From the NCBI RefSeq assembly GCF_001424645.1, contig NZ_LMQR01000001.1, positions 62,001 to 126,000 on the forward strand: 64,000 bases of DNA, read 5' to 3'. Each line of letters begins with the position of its first letter. Positions within the stretch are counted from its first letter, which is position 1. The notes under the pieces are model-generated. The model made no database searches and was not told where the DNA came from. It worked only from the letters and a program-made list of their open reading frames with translations. Of this stretch, positions 41,466 to 50,325 are shown in pieces. This stretch comes from Frigoribacterium sp. Leaf415 (lineage in GTDB: Bacteria > Actinomycetota > Actinomycetes > Actinomycetales > Microbacteriaceae). Position numbers and translations under genes: made by a program.

Positions 41466-43113
41466 GAACCCGACCTCCCCGCTGCTGAGCGTGCGCGACC
41501 TGCGCGTCTCGTTCGGCGACACCCCCGCCGTGCACGGCGTCGACCTCGACGTCCTGCCGGGCGAGCGGGTCGCGATCGTCGGCCAGTCCGGCTCGGGCAA
41601 GTCGACGGTGGTCGCGGCCATCCTGCGCCTGCTGCCCGGGGCCGGTCACATCACGGGCGGCACGATCGAGCTCGCGGGCCCCGACGGCAGCACCCTCGAC
41701 CTCGCGCAGGCCACCGAGGCGCCCATGCGCCAGGTGCGCGGCGCGCGCATCGGCCTCGTGCCGCAGGACCCGTCGACCAACCTGAACCCGTCGATGAAGG
41801 TCGGCGCCCAGATCGCGGACGCGCTGCGCACCCACGGGCTCCGCGGCCACGACGAGGTGCAGGGCCGGGTCGTCGCGCTGATGACCGAGGCGGGCATCCC
41901 CGAGGCCGAGCGCCGGGCGGGGCAATTCCCCCACGAGTTCTCGGGAGGCATGCGCCAGCGCGTGCTCATCGCGATCGCCCTGGCCCGCGAGCCGCAGCTG
42001 TTGATCGCCGACGAACCGACCAGCGCGCTCGACGTGACGGTGCAGCGGCAGATCCTCAACCACCTGCAGACGCTGGTCGAGAGCCGTGGCACGTCGCTGC
42101 TCTTCATCACGCACGACCTGGGGCTCGCCGCCGACCGCACCGACCGCATCGTCGTGATGCTCGAGGGTCGCGTCGTCGAGCAGGGCACGCCCGAGCAGAT
42201 CCTGCGTCGCCCGCAACACGAGTACACGAAGCGCCTCGTCGCGGCCGCGCCGACGCTGGCCTCGGCCACCGCCCTCCGTCGCGGCGAGGCCGTCCTCGAC
42301 GACACGACGGACGCGAAGGAGGCGCGGGTCGACTCGATCCTGACCGTCACCGACCTGGTCAAGGAGTTCCGCCTCCGTGGTCGCCGTGGTGAGCAGGTGC
42401 GAGCCGTCGACCACGTCTCGTTCGAGGTGCCGCGCGGCACCACGACGGCGATCGTGGGGGAGTCCGGCTCGGGCAAGACGACCGTGGCCCGCATCGTGCT
42501 CGGCCTCGAGTCGGCGACGAGCGGGTCGGCGCTGATCGACGGCGAGAGCATCACGGCGAGCCGGGGTGCGTCCCGTCGCGCGCTGCGTCGCCGGGTGCAG
42601 CCCGTCTTCCAGGACCCCTACGGTTCGCTCGACCCGTCCTACAGCGTCGAGCGGCTGATCGACGAGCCGTTGCGCATCTTCGGCGTCGGCGACCGGGCCT
42701 CCCGCAGGCAGCGGGTCGCCGAGCTGCTCGACCAGGTCGCCCTGCCCCGGTCGGTCGCCCAGAGCCGGCCGAACGAGCTGTCGGGCGGTCAGCGCCAGCG
42801 GGTGGCCATCGCGCGGGCGCTCGCGCTCGAGCCCGAGCTGCTGATCTGCGACGAGGCCGTCTCGGCGCTCGACGTGCTCGTCCAGGAGCAGATCCTCGAG
42901 CTGCTCGGCGACCTGCAGAGTCGGCTCGGCCTCAGCTACCTGTTCATCACGCACGACCTGGCGGTCGTGCGCCAGATCGCCCACGACGTGGTGGTGATGC
43001 GCAAGGGCGCCGTGGTCGAGCGCGGTAGCGTCGACGACATCTTCTTGTCGCCCCGTGCCGAGTACACGACCGAACTGTTGGGAGCCATCCCCGGTGCCAG
43101 CCTCGCCCTCTGA
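41449..43113 (+). CDS. Fused peptide ABC transporter ATPase (DppD-DppF)
   Basis: A 554-residue protein with two complete ABC domains. Domain 1: GQSGSGKST, FSGGMRQR, LLIADEPTSALD. Domain 2 (from about 295): GESGSGKTT, LSGGQRQR, LLICDEAVSALD. One polypeptide supplies both ATP sites of the importer. The linker between domains (DTTDAKEARVDS) contains an exact GGAGGCGCGGGTC copy in the DNA. It is the fifth gene of the operon. Confidence 0.93.
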   Translation: MPQDAENPTSPLLSVRDLRVSFGDTPAVHGVDLDVLPGERVAIVGQSGSGKSTVVAAILRLLPGAGHITGGTIELAGPDGSTLDLAQATEAPMRQVRGARIGLVPQDPSTNLNPSMKVGAQIADALRTHGLRGHDEVQGRVVALMTEAGIPEAERRAGQFPHEFSGGMRQRVLIAIALAREPQLLIADEPTSALDVTVQRQILNHLQTLVESRGTSLLFITHDLGLAADRTDRIVVMLEGRVVEQGTPEQILRRPQHEYTKRLVAAAPTLASATALRRGEAVLDDTTDAKEARVDSILTVTDLVKEFRLRGRRGEQVRAVDHVSFEVPRGTTTAIVGESGSGKTTVARIVLGLESATSGSALIDGESITASRGASRRALRRRVQPVFQDPYGSLDPSYSVERLIDEPLRIFGVGDRASRRQRVAELLDQVALPRSVAQSRPNELSGGQRQRVAIARALALEPELLICDEAVSALDVLVQEQILELLGDLQSRLGLSYLFITHDLAVVRQIAHDVVVMRKGAVVERGSVDDIFLSPRAEYTTELLGAIPGASLAL

Positions 43114-43855
43114 GGGCCCACCGCCCGTCGTCCTCGTCGACGCCCTGCGTCGCGAGGTCGTCGAGGGCATCCTCGTGCCGGGGACGCGCATCACCGAGGC
43201 CTCGGTCGCCCGCCGCCACGGCGTCTCGCGGGTCCCGGTGCGCGAGGCGCTGCGGGCGCTCGAGGCCGAGGGGTTCGTCGAGTCGACGCCGCACGTGGGC
43301 AGTCGGGTCGCGGCGATCCCGGTCGACGAGGCGGACGACCTCTTCGCCGTCCGCGAGGCCCTCGAGATCTCGACGGCGCGACGTGCCGCCCTGCGGGCAC
43401 GCGAGCTGTTCGGCGAGCCCCGCCCGCCCGAGGAGTGGTGGCGGACGCGGCGCATGCTCGGGCAACTGCTCGACGACGGGGACGCCGCCGTCGAGGCCGG
43501 CGACCTCGACCGACTCGTCGAGCTCAACGACCGGTTCCACGTCGGCGTGGCGCACCTGAGCGGGAGCGCCACCCTGGCGACCCTGCTGCGCCAGCTGTCG
43601 AACAAGATCGAGTGGCTGTACGCGCTCGACACCTTCTCGCGCGGCAAGCGGCTCTGGCCGGACCACCGCCGCATCCTCGCGGCGATCGACGCGGGCGACG
43701 AGGCCGGCGCCGCCGAGCTGATGGGCTGGCACGTCCGCGAGTCGCGCATCGGGTTCCTCGCCCGCACCGAGCCCGCCGACCGGGTGGCCGATCTGCGGGC
43801 CACGCCGCCCGCCCTGCCGCCGACGATCTCGACGCCGACGATCCCGACGGCCTGA
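43094..43855 (+). CDS. GntR family regulator (FadR subfamily) of the peptide operon
   Basis: A 253-residue regulator. The N-terminal winged helix is LRREVVEGILVPGTRITEAS with GVSRVPVREALRALEAEGFV; the C-terminal FCD domain follows (LVELNDRFHVGVAHLSGS, WPDHRRILAAI, GWHVRES) with metal-ligand histidines. It starts at GTG 43094, inside the end of the ATPase gene. It likely controls the operon through the sites at 35834-35875 in response to a small carboxylate or amino acid. Confidence 0.88.
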   Translation: MPASPSEGPPPVVLVDALRREVVEGILVPGTRITEASVARRHGVSRVPVREALRALEAEGFVESTPHVGSRVAAIPVDEADDLFAVREALEISTARRAALRARELFGEPRPPEEWWRTRRMLGQLLDDGDAAVEAGDLDRLVELNDRFHVGVAHLSGSATLATLLRQLSNKIEWLYALDTFSRGKRLWPDHRRILAAIDAGDEAGAAELMGWHVRESRIGFLARTEPADRVADLRATPPALPPTISTPTIPTA

Positions 43856-44026
43856 CCCGCGCCTCCTCGGCTAGCCCCACAGGGGCGTGCAGCGGGTGCA
43901 CGTTCTCAGGCATCGGTCGGCGGATCTCCTTACTGTTCTCGGTCATGGACGAACCTCCCTCTCACATGCCCTGGCCTCTCCCACGCCTGACCGCCCGTGC
44001 GGTCGTCACAGACGGGGAGGGGCGAC

Positions 44027-45406
44027 ATGGATGACTGGGTCATGGTCGGCATCGGCCTCGTGCTCACCGTCGGCACCGGCTTCTTCGTCGCGTCCGAGTT
44101 CTCGCTGGTCAACCTCGACCGCAACGAGCTGGAGGCGCGGCGCGACCGGGGCGAGAAACGTCTCGGTCCCACGATCAAGGCGTTGCGCATCACCTCGACG
44201 CACCTCTCCGGCGCGCAGCTCGGCATCACGCTGACGACGCTGTTGACCGGGTACACCTTCGAACCCGCGATCAGCTCGATGCTGAGCGGCCCGCTCGACT
44301 CGCTCGGCATGCCGGCGACGGTGGTGCCGATCGTCGGCAGCATCACGGGCATCGTGCTCGCCACCCTCTTCTCGATGGTGGTCGGCGAGCTCGTGCCGAA
44401 GAACTTCGCCCTCGCGCTGCCGCTCGCCACCGCGAAGTTCGTCGTGCCGTTCCAGGCGGCGTTCACCACGGTCTTCAAGCCGCTCATCCTGCTGTTCAAC
44501 AACACCGCCAACGCCGCCATCCGCGCCATGGGCATCGAGCCCAAGGAGGAACTGTCGGGTGCCCGCTCGGCCGAAGAACTGAGCTCGCTCGTGCGCCGGT
44601 CGGCCCTCGAAGGGCAGCTCGACGAGGACCACGCGACCCTGCTGGGGCGCACCCTGCGCTTCTCGCAGCACGACGCCTCCCAGGTGATGACGCCGCGCGT
44701 CCGCATGACCACGATCGCCTCCACCGGCTCGGCCGCCGACATCGTCGAGGCCGCCCTGGCCTCGGGGTTCTCGCGGTTCCCCGTGATCGGCGACGACAGC
44801 GACGACATCGTCGGCGTCGTGCACGTGAAGCACGCGTTCGCCGTCCCGCTCGCCGAGCGCGCCTCCGTCGGCTCGACCGTGCTCATGCAGGAGGCGCGCT
44901 TCGTGCCCGAGAGCATGGGAACCGACTCGCTGCTCGGCCTGCTGCGCCACGGCGGCCTGCAGATGGCCGTGGTGCGTGACGAGTTCGGCGGCACCGCCGG
45001 CCTCGTCACCCTCGAGGACGTCGTCGAAGAACTGGTCGGCGAGCTCGAGGACGAGCACGACCGCGCCCGCGTGGGCATCGTGCGCCAGGCCGGCACCGTG
45101 CTCTTCGACGGTGCCCTCCGGCCCGACGAACTGGCCGACCGGGCCGGCATCCGCGTGCCCGACGACGGCGATTACGAGACGGTGGCCGGGTTCGTCATCG
45201 ACCGCCTCGACCGTCTGCCCGAGGTGGGCGACGAGATCGCCCTCGAGAGCGGCAGCGGCAGCCTGCGGGTCGAACGCGTCGCGAACGGACGCCTCGAGCG
45301 GCTGCGCTTCGTTCCGGCCCCACCTGACGACGGCCTCGGCGCCGTCGCGCCCACGACCGAGCACGACCGCGTCGTCGCCTCGCTGAGAGAAGGGGTGACC
45401 CGATGA
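44027..45406 (+). CDS. CNNM/CorC-type transporter with CBS domains (1)
   Basis: A 459-residue protein. The CNNM (DUF21) membrane domain spans about 1-200 (VMVGIGLVLTVGTGFFVASEFSLVNLD, VVGELVPKNFALALP). Two CBS domains (about 215-340, MTPRVRMTTI ... DDIVGVVHVK) and a CorC_HlyC domain (DEFGGTAGLVTLEDVVEELVGE) follow. These proteins move or sense Mg/Co ions. The start ATG 44027 has GGGAGGGG upstream. It overlaps the next gene by ATGA. Confidence 0.9.
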   Translation: MDDWVMVGIGLVLTVGTGFFVASEFSLVNLDRNELEARRDRGEKRLGPTIKALRITSTHLSGAQLGITLTTLLTGYTFEPAISSMLSGPLDSLGMPATVVPIVGSITGIVLATLFSMVVGELVPKNFALALPLATAKFVVPFQAAFTTVFKPLILLFNNTANAAIRAMGIEPKEELSGARSAEELSSLVRRSALEGQLDEDHATLLGRTLRFSQHDASQVMTPRVRMTTIASTGSAADIVEAALASGFSRFPVIGDDSDDIVGVVHVKHAFAVPLAERASVGSTVLMQEARFVPESMGTDSLLGLLRHGGLQMAVVRDEFGGTAGLVTLEDVVEELVGELEDEHDRARVGIVRQAGTVLFDGALRPDELADRAGIRVPDDGDYETVAGFVIDRLDRLPEVGDEIALESGSGSLRVERVANGRLERLRFVPAPPDDGLGAVAPTTEHDRVVASLREGVTR

Positions 45407-46443
45407 ACGAGTACCTGCCCGGCATCGTCTGGCTCGTCGTGCTGCTGATCGTCAACGGATTCTTCGTCGGCGCCGAGTTCGCCGTCATCTCGGCCCGCCG
45501 CTCGCAGATCGAGCCCCGTGCCGAGGCCGGCAGCAAGGCCGCAAAGAAGACCCTCTGGGCGATGGAGCACGCCACGCTCATGCTGGCCACCAGCCAGCTG
45601 GGCATCACCGTCTGCTCGCTCGTCATCTTGAACGTGTCCGAGCCGGCGATCCACCACCTGCTCGAGATCCCGCTCGGCCTCACCAGCCTCTCGGCCGAGG
45701 CGATCGGCGTCGTCGCGTTCGTCGTGGCGCTCGTGCTCGTGACCTTCTTGCACGTGGTCGTCGGCGAGATGATCCCGAAGAACCTGTCGTTCTCGGTGCC
45801 CGACCGGGCGGCGCTCATCCTGGCGCCTCCGCTGGTCTTCGTGGCCACGGTCTTCAAGCCGGTCATCTGGTCGCTCAACGCGGTCGCCAACGGCGTGCTG
45901 AGGCTCTTCCGGGTCGAGCCGAAGGACGAGGCGACGAGCTCGTACACCCTCGACGAGGTCGCCACGATCGTCCAGCAGTCGACCCGCGAGGGCACGCTGA
46001 CGGACTCGTCGGGCACCCTGTCGGCAGCGTTCGAGTTCACCACCCGCAAGGTGCGCGACGTCGAGGTGCCCCTCGACGAGATGGTGCACCTGGCGCCGGG
46101 GGCGACGCCGGCGGACGTGCAGCGTGCCGTGGCCGCCCGGGGGTACTCGCGGTACGTGCTCACCGACGGTGACGGTCAGCCCACGGGCTACCTGCACCTC
46201 AAGGACGTCATGGACCTCACCGACGACGGGGCCTTCGAGGCACCCGTGCCCGAGAAGCGCATCCGCCGCCTGGGCGCCGTGGGTCGCGACACCGACCTCG
46301 AGGACGCCCTGGCCTCGATGCGTCGGGTCGGCGCGCACGTGGCGCGATCCGTCTCGCCCGAGGGCGTCACCACCGGGGTGCTGTTCCTGGAGGACATAAT
46401 CGAAGAGCTCGTCGGCGAGGTGGACGACGTCACGGCGGTCTGA
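45403..46443 (+). CDS. CNNM/CorC-type transporter with CBS domains (2)
   Basis: A 346-residue paralogue of the preceding protein. GIVWLVVLLIVNGFFVGAEFAVIS and VVGEMIPKNLSFSVPDRAAL mark the CNNM domain, and a CBS pair ends FLEDIIEELVGEV. It is shorter because the C-terminal CorC_HlyC domain is missing. Coupling by ATGA suggests the two act together, possibly as a heterodimer, as in other actinobacterial tandem pairs. Confidence 0.9.
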   Translation: MNEYLPGIVWLVVLLIVNGFFVGAEFAVISARRSQIEPRAEAGSKAAKKTLWAMEHATLMLATSQLGITVCSLVILNVSEPAIHHLLEIPLGLTSLSAEAIGVVAFVVALVLVTFLHVVVGEMIPKNLSFSVPDRAALILAPPLVFVATVFKPVIWSLNAVANGVLRLFRVEPKDEATSSYTLDEVATIVQQSTREGTLTDSSGTLSAAFEFTTRKVRDVEVPLDEMVHLAPGATPADVQRAVAARGYSRYVLTDGDGQPTGYLHLKDVMDLTDDGAFEAPVPEKRIRRLGAVGRDTDLEDALASMRRVGAHVARSVSPEGVTTGVLFLEDIIEELVGEVDDVTAV

Positions 46444-46484
46444 CGGGTCGGCGGTCTGAGGGGTCGGCGGTCTGACAGGCCGCC

Positions 46485-46517
46485 GGCCGGTCGGGCGTCC
46501 GTGCCCGGCCGACCGGG
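46485..46517. terminator. Probable hairpin between convergent genes
   Basis: CCGGTCGGGC and GCCCGGCCGACCGG pair with a small bulge. Just before it GGGTCGGCGGTCTGA is directly repeated. Confidence 0.4.
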
Positions 46518-46526
46518 CGCGCAGGC

Positions 46527-47186
46527 TCAGTCGACGGGGCGGTGCCCGGGCAGGGCGTGCAGGTCTTCGGCGGCGAGTTCGGCCGCGATGGGGTCACCGG
46601 CCTCGGTCGCCTCGCGCAGGGCGACGAACGAGTCCGCCATCGAGTCCCAGTTCAGCACCTGCACGATGTTCGGCACGCGCAGTTTGTAGGCGAGGCCGTC
46701 GGTGACGTCGGTGCAGACCTTGACCAGTGCCGGATTGCCACAGTGGTCGACGTAGGTCGAGAAGAGCGCGATGGCGTGGGCGTTGAGGGCCGGGCCGTCT
46801 TCGCGGTCGAGGTCGGCGAGGCAGACGTCGATCGCCCGGACGATCTCTCGCTTGACGGCGGACGGCAGGTTGGGGACGGCCAGGCGGACCGCTCCGCCGA
46901 AGAGTACGCCGAGGGTCTGGACCGCCTCGACGGCCTCTTCGGCCTTCGGCGTCGCGACCTTCGTGTAGCGGTTCGGGGCCATCTCGACGAGACCGGCACG
47001 CACGAGGTCGCCGAGGGCCTCGCGGATCGGTGTGCGCGACACCTGCAGCCAGGCGATCAGCTCGTCGTCGTGCAGGCGCTCGCCGGGCTCGAGCGTTCCG
47101 TCGATGATCGCGTCACGGATGCGGCTGCGGACCGTGTCGCGCAGCAGCTGTCGCTCGGCGGCAGGGGGAGTGACGGGAATCGGCAT
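46527..47186 (-). CDS. GntR family transcriptional regulator
   Basis: A 219-residue regulator. The winged helix shows RIRDAIIDGTLEPGERLHDDELIAWL and VSRTPIREALGDLVRAGLVEM; the C-terminal domain is an FCD-like helical bundle with H-D/H positions in CLADLDREDGPALNAHAI and STYVDHCGN. The start ATG 47186 has AGGAGG upstream. A palindrome at 47237-47251 overlaps its promoter region, so autoregulation is likely. No adjacent target operon is visible. Confidence 0.87.
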   Translation of the reverse strand: MPIPVTPPAAERQLLRDTVRSRIRDAIIDGTLEPGERLHDDELIAWLQVSRTPIREALGDLVRAGLVEMAPNRYTKVATPKAEEAVEAVQTLGVLFGGAVRLAVPNLPSAVKREIVRAIDVCLADLDREDGPALNAHAIALFSTYVDHCGNPALVKVCTDVTDGLAYKLRVPNIVQVLNWDSMADSFVALREATEAGDPIAAELAAEDLHALPGHRPVD

Positions 47187-47236
47187 GCGGCCTCCTAGAT
47201 CCTCACGGGCGGGTGCCCGGCCAGCATCCTAATACG

Positions 47237-47251
47237 AAAACGTCGCATTTT
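47237..47251. promoter_or_regulatory. Operator-like palindrome AAAACGTCGCATTTT
   Basis: A near-perfect inverted repeat about 50 bp upstream of the gntR start, next to TAGGAT on the minus strand (a candidate -10). Otherwise 47187-47311 looks empty. Confidence 0.45.
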
Positions 47252-47311
47252 ACCCGTTGGGCAGCGAAGTTCACATGTCAATTCCAGTGGGAGAACCAGG
47301 AGCCAGGAACG

Positions 47312-47348
47312 ACGAAGCCCCGCCTCCTCGACGGGGGCGGGGCTTCGT
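47312..47348 (-). terminator. Perfect 13-bp terminator of glpD
   Basis: ACGAAGCCCCGCC and GGCGGGGCTTCGT around an 11-base loop, 18 bp after the glpD stop. Confidence 0.8.
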
Positions 47349-47365
47349 GACTCGGGTCGGTGCGG

Positions 47366-49108
47366 TTACTTCGCGGCGGCGGGGGTCGCTGCGGGCACGT
47401 GCTGCGAGGCGACCTCGACGCCGTGCGAGTCGCGCAGGATCGTGAGGGTCTGCTCGATCTCGTCGTCGCGCTGCTCGGTCGTCCAGCCGAGCGAGCCGGC
47501 CATGACGTCGGCGATCTCGGTCAGCAGCTCGATGGTGACGCCACCGACGAACGCGAGGTTCGTGCGGCGCAACACGACGTCGGCCAGGTGGACGGCGTCC
47601 TCGTGCTCGGCGAAGTACGCGATCTCGGCCGTGGTCAGCGTCGAGTCGGCCTCGAGGGCCTGCGACGGCTGGTCGAGCAGCACCTCGATGACGTCGGAGG
47701 CGCGGGTGCCGTACCGGGTCAGCAGACGGTCGACCTGGTCGCGGTCGAGCTCGTCGGCGTGGGCCGCCACCCAGGTGGTGCGGGCGCCGTCGGTCGTCGG
47801 GAAGCCCTTGCCCCCGCCGATCGCCATGCCCGTCGTGTCGACCGACCGCTTCACGCCGAGCTTCGTCGTCGCCTCGGTCGAGAGGTGCGCCGACAGGGCG
47901 CGGAACGTGGTCCACTTGCCGCCGACGAGGCTGAGGACGGTCGTGCCGGGCAGCTCGGCGACCTCGGTCTCGACGATGCGGTAGTCGCGTGACACGAAGC
48001 CCGCGGCGAGGTCGTCGTGCTTCGGCAGCGGGCGGACGCCCGAGTAGCGGTAGACGATGTGGTCGCGGTCGAGCTCGATGTCGGGGTAGACGTGCTTCAC
48101 CAGGTCGAAGAAGTAGTCCACCTCTTCCTCGGTGCAGACGGCCGGCTCGGCCATGTCGGCCTCGAGGTCGGTCGTGCCGATGAGCACGCGCCCCTTGAGC
48201 GGGTAGATCAGGACGATGCGGCCGTCGTTGTTCTCGAAGAAGATCTCGCGACCGTTGGTGGCCTCGAGCAGCTCGGGGCTGTCGACGACGATGTGCGACC
48301 CCTTGGTGCCGCCCATGTACTGGGACTCGGCGCCGAAGGCCTTGTTGGTGAGGTCGGTCCAGGGGCCCGAGGCGTTGATGACGACGTCGGCCTTCACCGT
48401 GAACTCGGTGCCGGTGACGACGTCGCGCAGGGTCACGCCTCCGTCGGCGGTGCCGACGGCCTCGAGGTAGTTGGCGCTGCGGGCGTTGTCGCCGGCGGCC
48501 AGGCCGTCCTTCAACACGTCGAGCGCGAGGCGCTCGGGCTCGTGCACCGATGCGTCGTAGTAGGTGCCCGTGTACTTGAGCGCCTTGTTGAGGTGCGGCA
48601 TCTCGGCGAGGGCCTTCTTGCGCCCGAGGAACTTGTGACGCGGCACCGAGCCGCCGTCGCGCGAGAACGAGTCGTACATCGTCATGCCGACCTTGATCAG
48701 CAGTGCGCCGCGCTCTTTCGTGGAGCGCTGCTTGTGCGTCAGCATGCGCAGCGGGGCGTTCATGATGCCGCTGAACGTCGAGAAGATCGGCATCGTGGTC
48801 TGCAGCGGCTTGACGTAGTGAGGGGCGATCTTCAGCAGACCGTTGCGCTCTTCCACGCTCTCGCGGACGAGGCGGAACTCGCCGTTCTCGAGGTAGCGGA
48901 TGCCGCCGTGGATCATGTGCGACGAGGCGGCGGACGCGCCCGACGCGTAGTCGGCGCGTTCGACCAGCACGACGTCGACGCCCTGGAGGGCGAGGTCGCG
49001 GAAGGTCGCGATGCCGTTGATGCCACCGCCGACGACGAGCACCTGTGCGGTCGGGCGGTCGACGATGCGCTGCACGTTGGGACGGATCGAGTCTGTCTTC
49101 TTCGACAT
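47366..49108 (-). CDS. glpD: Glycerol-3-phosphate dehydrogenase (FAD)
   Basis: A 580-residue flavoprotein. The FAD-binding start is VLVVGGGINGIATFRDLALQ; GASAASSHMIHGGIRYLE and YRYSGVRPLPKHDD are family signatures, and the C-terminal helical domain begins after VGGKWTTFRALS. It oxidises glycerol-3-phosphate to DHAP, feeding electrons to quinone. ATG 49108 (MSKK) suits the AAAGAAG ribosome site better than the GTG two codons earlier. A SorC/DeoR-type regulator is divergent, with TGCAC operators between. DHAP made here is also the acceptor for AgpS at 60580. Confidence 0.93.
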   Translation of the reverse strand: MSKKTDSIRPNVQRIVDRPTAQVLVVGGGINGIATFRDLALQGVDVVLVERADYASGASAASSHMIHGGIRYLENGEFRLVRESVEERNGLLKIAPHYVKPLQTTMPIFSTFSGIMNAPLRMLTHKQRSTKERGALLIKVGMTMYDSFSRDGGSVPRHKFLGRKKALAEMPHLNKALKYTGTYYDASVHEPERLALDVLKDGLAAGDNARSANYLEAVGTADGGVTLRDVVTGTEFTVKADVVINASGPWTDLTNKAFGAESQYMGGTKGSHIVVDSPELLEATNGREIFFENNDGRIVLIYPLKGRVLIGTTDLEADMAEPAVCTEEEVDYFFDLVKHVYPDIELDRDHIVYRYSGVRPLPKHDDLAAGFVSRDYRIVETEVAELPGTTVLSLVGGKWTTFRALSAHLSTEATTKLGVKRSVDTTGMAIGGGKGFPTTDGARTTWVAAHADELDRDQVDRLLTRYGTRASDVIEVLLDQPSQALEADSTLTTAEIAYFAEHEDAVHLADVVLRRTNLAFVGGVTIELLTEIADVMAGSLGWTTEQRDDEIEQTLTILRDSHGVEVASQHVPAATPAAAK

Positions 49109-49190
49109 GGTCACTGCTTCTTTCGAGATGCGATGTCAGGTGGTGGTGACCGACTCGTCCTGCGGGCCGGTAGATTCATCGTCGTCCCGA

Positions 49191-49226
49191 TGCACACAGG
49201 GTGCAACGGATCTGCACGAACGTGCA
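49191..49226. promoter_or_regulatory. Two TGCAC-type operators between glpD and its regulator
   Basis: TGCACACAGGGTGCA (49191-49205) and TGCACGAACGTGCA (49213-49226, perfect) are tandem inverted repeats immediately before the regulator start. TAGATT (49171-49176) is a candidate -10. Confidence 0.65.
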
Positions 49227-49237
49227 AGGAGGTCCCG

Positions 49238-50200
49238 TTGGTCGCTGGCGACACGTCCGAACGCACGCAGGAGGCCCTGCGTGCCGCGCATCTGTACTAC
49301 ATGCAGGACCTCACGATGGAGGCGATCGCGCACGAACTGCAGACGTCCCGCTCGTCGGTCTCGCGCCTCCTGAAGTCGGCTCGCGAGACGGGCCTCGTCG
49401 ACATCCAGATCAAGTCGCCGCTCGACCAGCCGACGGCCGTGGGCGAGGGGCTGCACCGGCGCTTCGGCGTGGTCGCGCACGTGGTCCCGGTGCCCGACCA
49501 GACGAGCGACGTCGACCGGCTCGACCGGGTCGCGCTGTCGGCTGCACGAACGCTCACGCAGTACGTCGACTCGAACATGGTCGTCGGCGTCGCCTGGGGG
49601 TCCACCGTCAGCGCGGTCAGCCGGTACCTGGTGCCCAAGGCCACGCACAACACCGTCTTCGTCCAGCTGAACGGTGCGGCGAACACCCGCACCACGGGCA
49701 TCGAGTACGCCAGCGAGATCCTGCGGCGGTTCGGTCACGCGTACGGCGCCCTGATCCAGCAGTTCCCCGTGCCGGCGTTCTTCGACGACCCGGCCACCAA
49801 GCGCGCCCTCTGGCGGGAGCGCAGCACCCGACGCGTCCTCTCGTTGCAGGGCGCCATGGACCTCGTCGTCTTCGGCGTCGGCTCGCGCGAGGCGCACGTG
49901 CCGAGCCACGTCTACTCGGGCGGGTACCTCGAGCAGAGCGACCACGACAGCCTCGGCCACGACCACGTGGTGGGCGACGTCGCGACCGTGTTCTTCCGCG
50001 AGGACGGCTCGTCGGCCGACATCGAGCTCAACCAGCGCGCCACGGGGCCCGACCTGGCGACCATCCGGCGCACGCCGCGTCGCGTCTGCGTCGTCGCCGG
50101 CGAGGCCAAGGTCGTCAGCGTCCGCGGTGCGCTCGCCGCGGGCCTGGTCACCGACCTGATCCTCGACGAGGGCACCGCCAGGGCGCTGCTGGCCAGCTGA
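49238..50200 (+). CDS. SorC/DeoR-type sugar-binding transcriptional regulator
   Basis: A 320-residue regulator. The HTH is MEAIAHELQTSRSSVSRLLKSA, followed by the sugar-binding domain with VVGVAWGSTVSAVSRYL and a FFREDGSSADIELN end. Effectors in this family are sugar phosphates; next to glpD it may sense glycerol-3-phosphate. I chose TTG 49238 because AAGGAGG lies at ideal spacing and the palindrome at 49213 is just upstream; the ATG further 5' would put the operator inside the gene. Confidence 0.85.
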   Translation: MVAGDTSERTQEALRAAHLYYMQDLTMEAIAHELQTSRSSVSRLLKSARETGLVDIQIKSPLDQPTAVGEGLHRRFGVVAHVVPVPDQTSDVDRLDRVALSAARTLTQYVDSNMVVGVAWGSTVSAVSRYLVPKATHNTVFVQLNGAANTRTTGIEYASEILRRFGHAYGALIQQFPVPAFFDDPATKRALWRERSTRRVLSLQGAMDLVVFGVGSREAHVPSHVYSGGYLEQSDHDSLGHDHVVGDVATVFFREDGSSADIELNQRATGPDLATIRRTPRRVCVVAGEAKVVSVRGALAAGLVTDLILDEGTARALLAS

Positions 50201-50325
50201 GCCGGCGTCGTCCCGGACGAGGAGGCGCGAGTGGGGTACGTCGCACCAGCCGCGACCCAGCCCGCCCGCGTAGACGGGAGCGGTCGCGTACCGGGCCCTC
50301 GAGGGGCCCCGAGAGGAGCATCACC

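Noticed and set aside
43524..43946. 141-codon minus-strand ORF with a good Shine-Dalgarno sequence
   Set aside because: Most of it lies antisense to the GntR gene with shadow-like composition; kept only as a low-interest finding about its first 30 codons.
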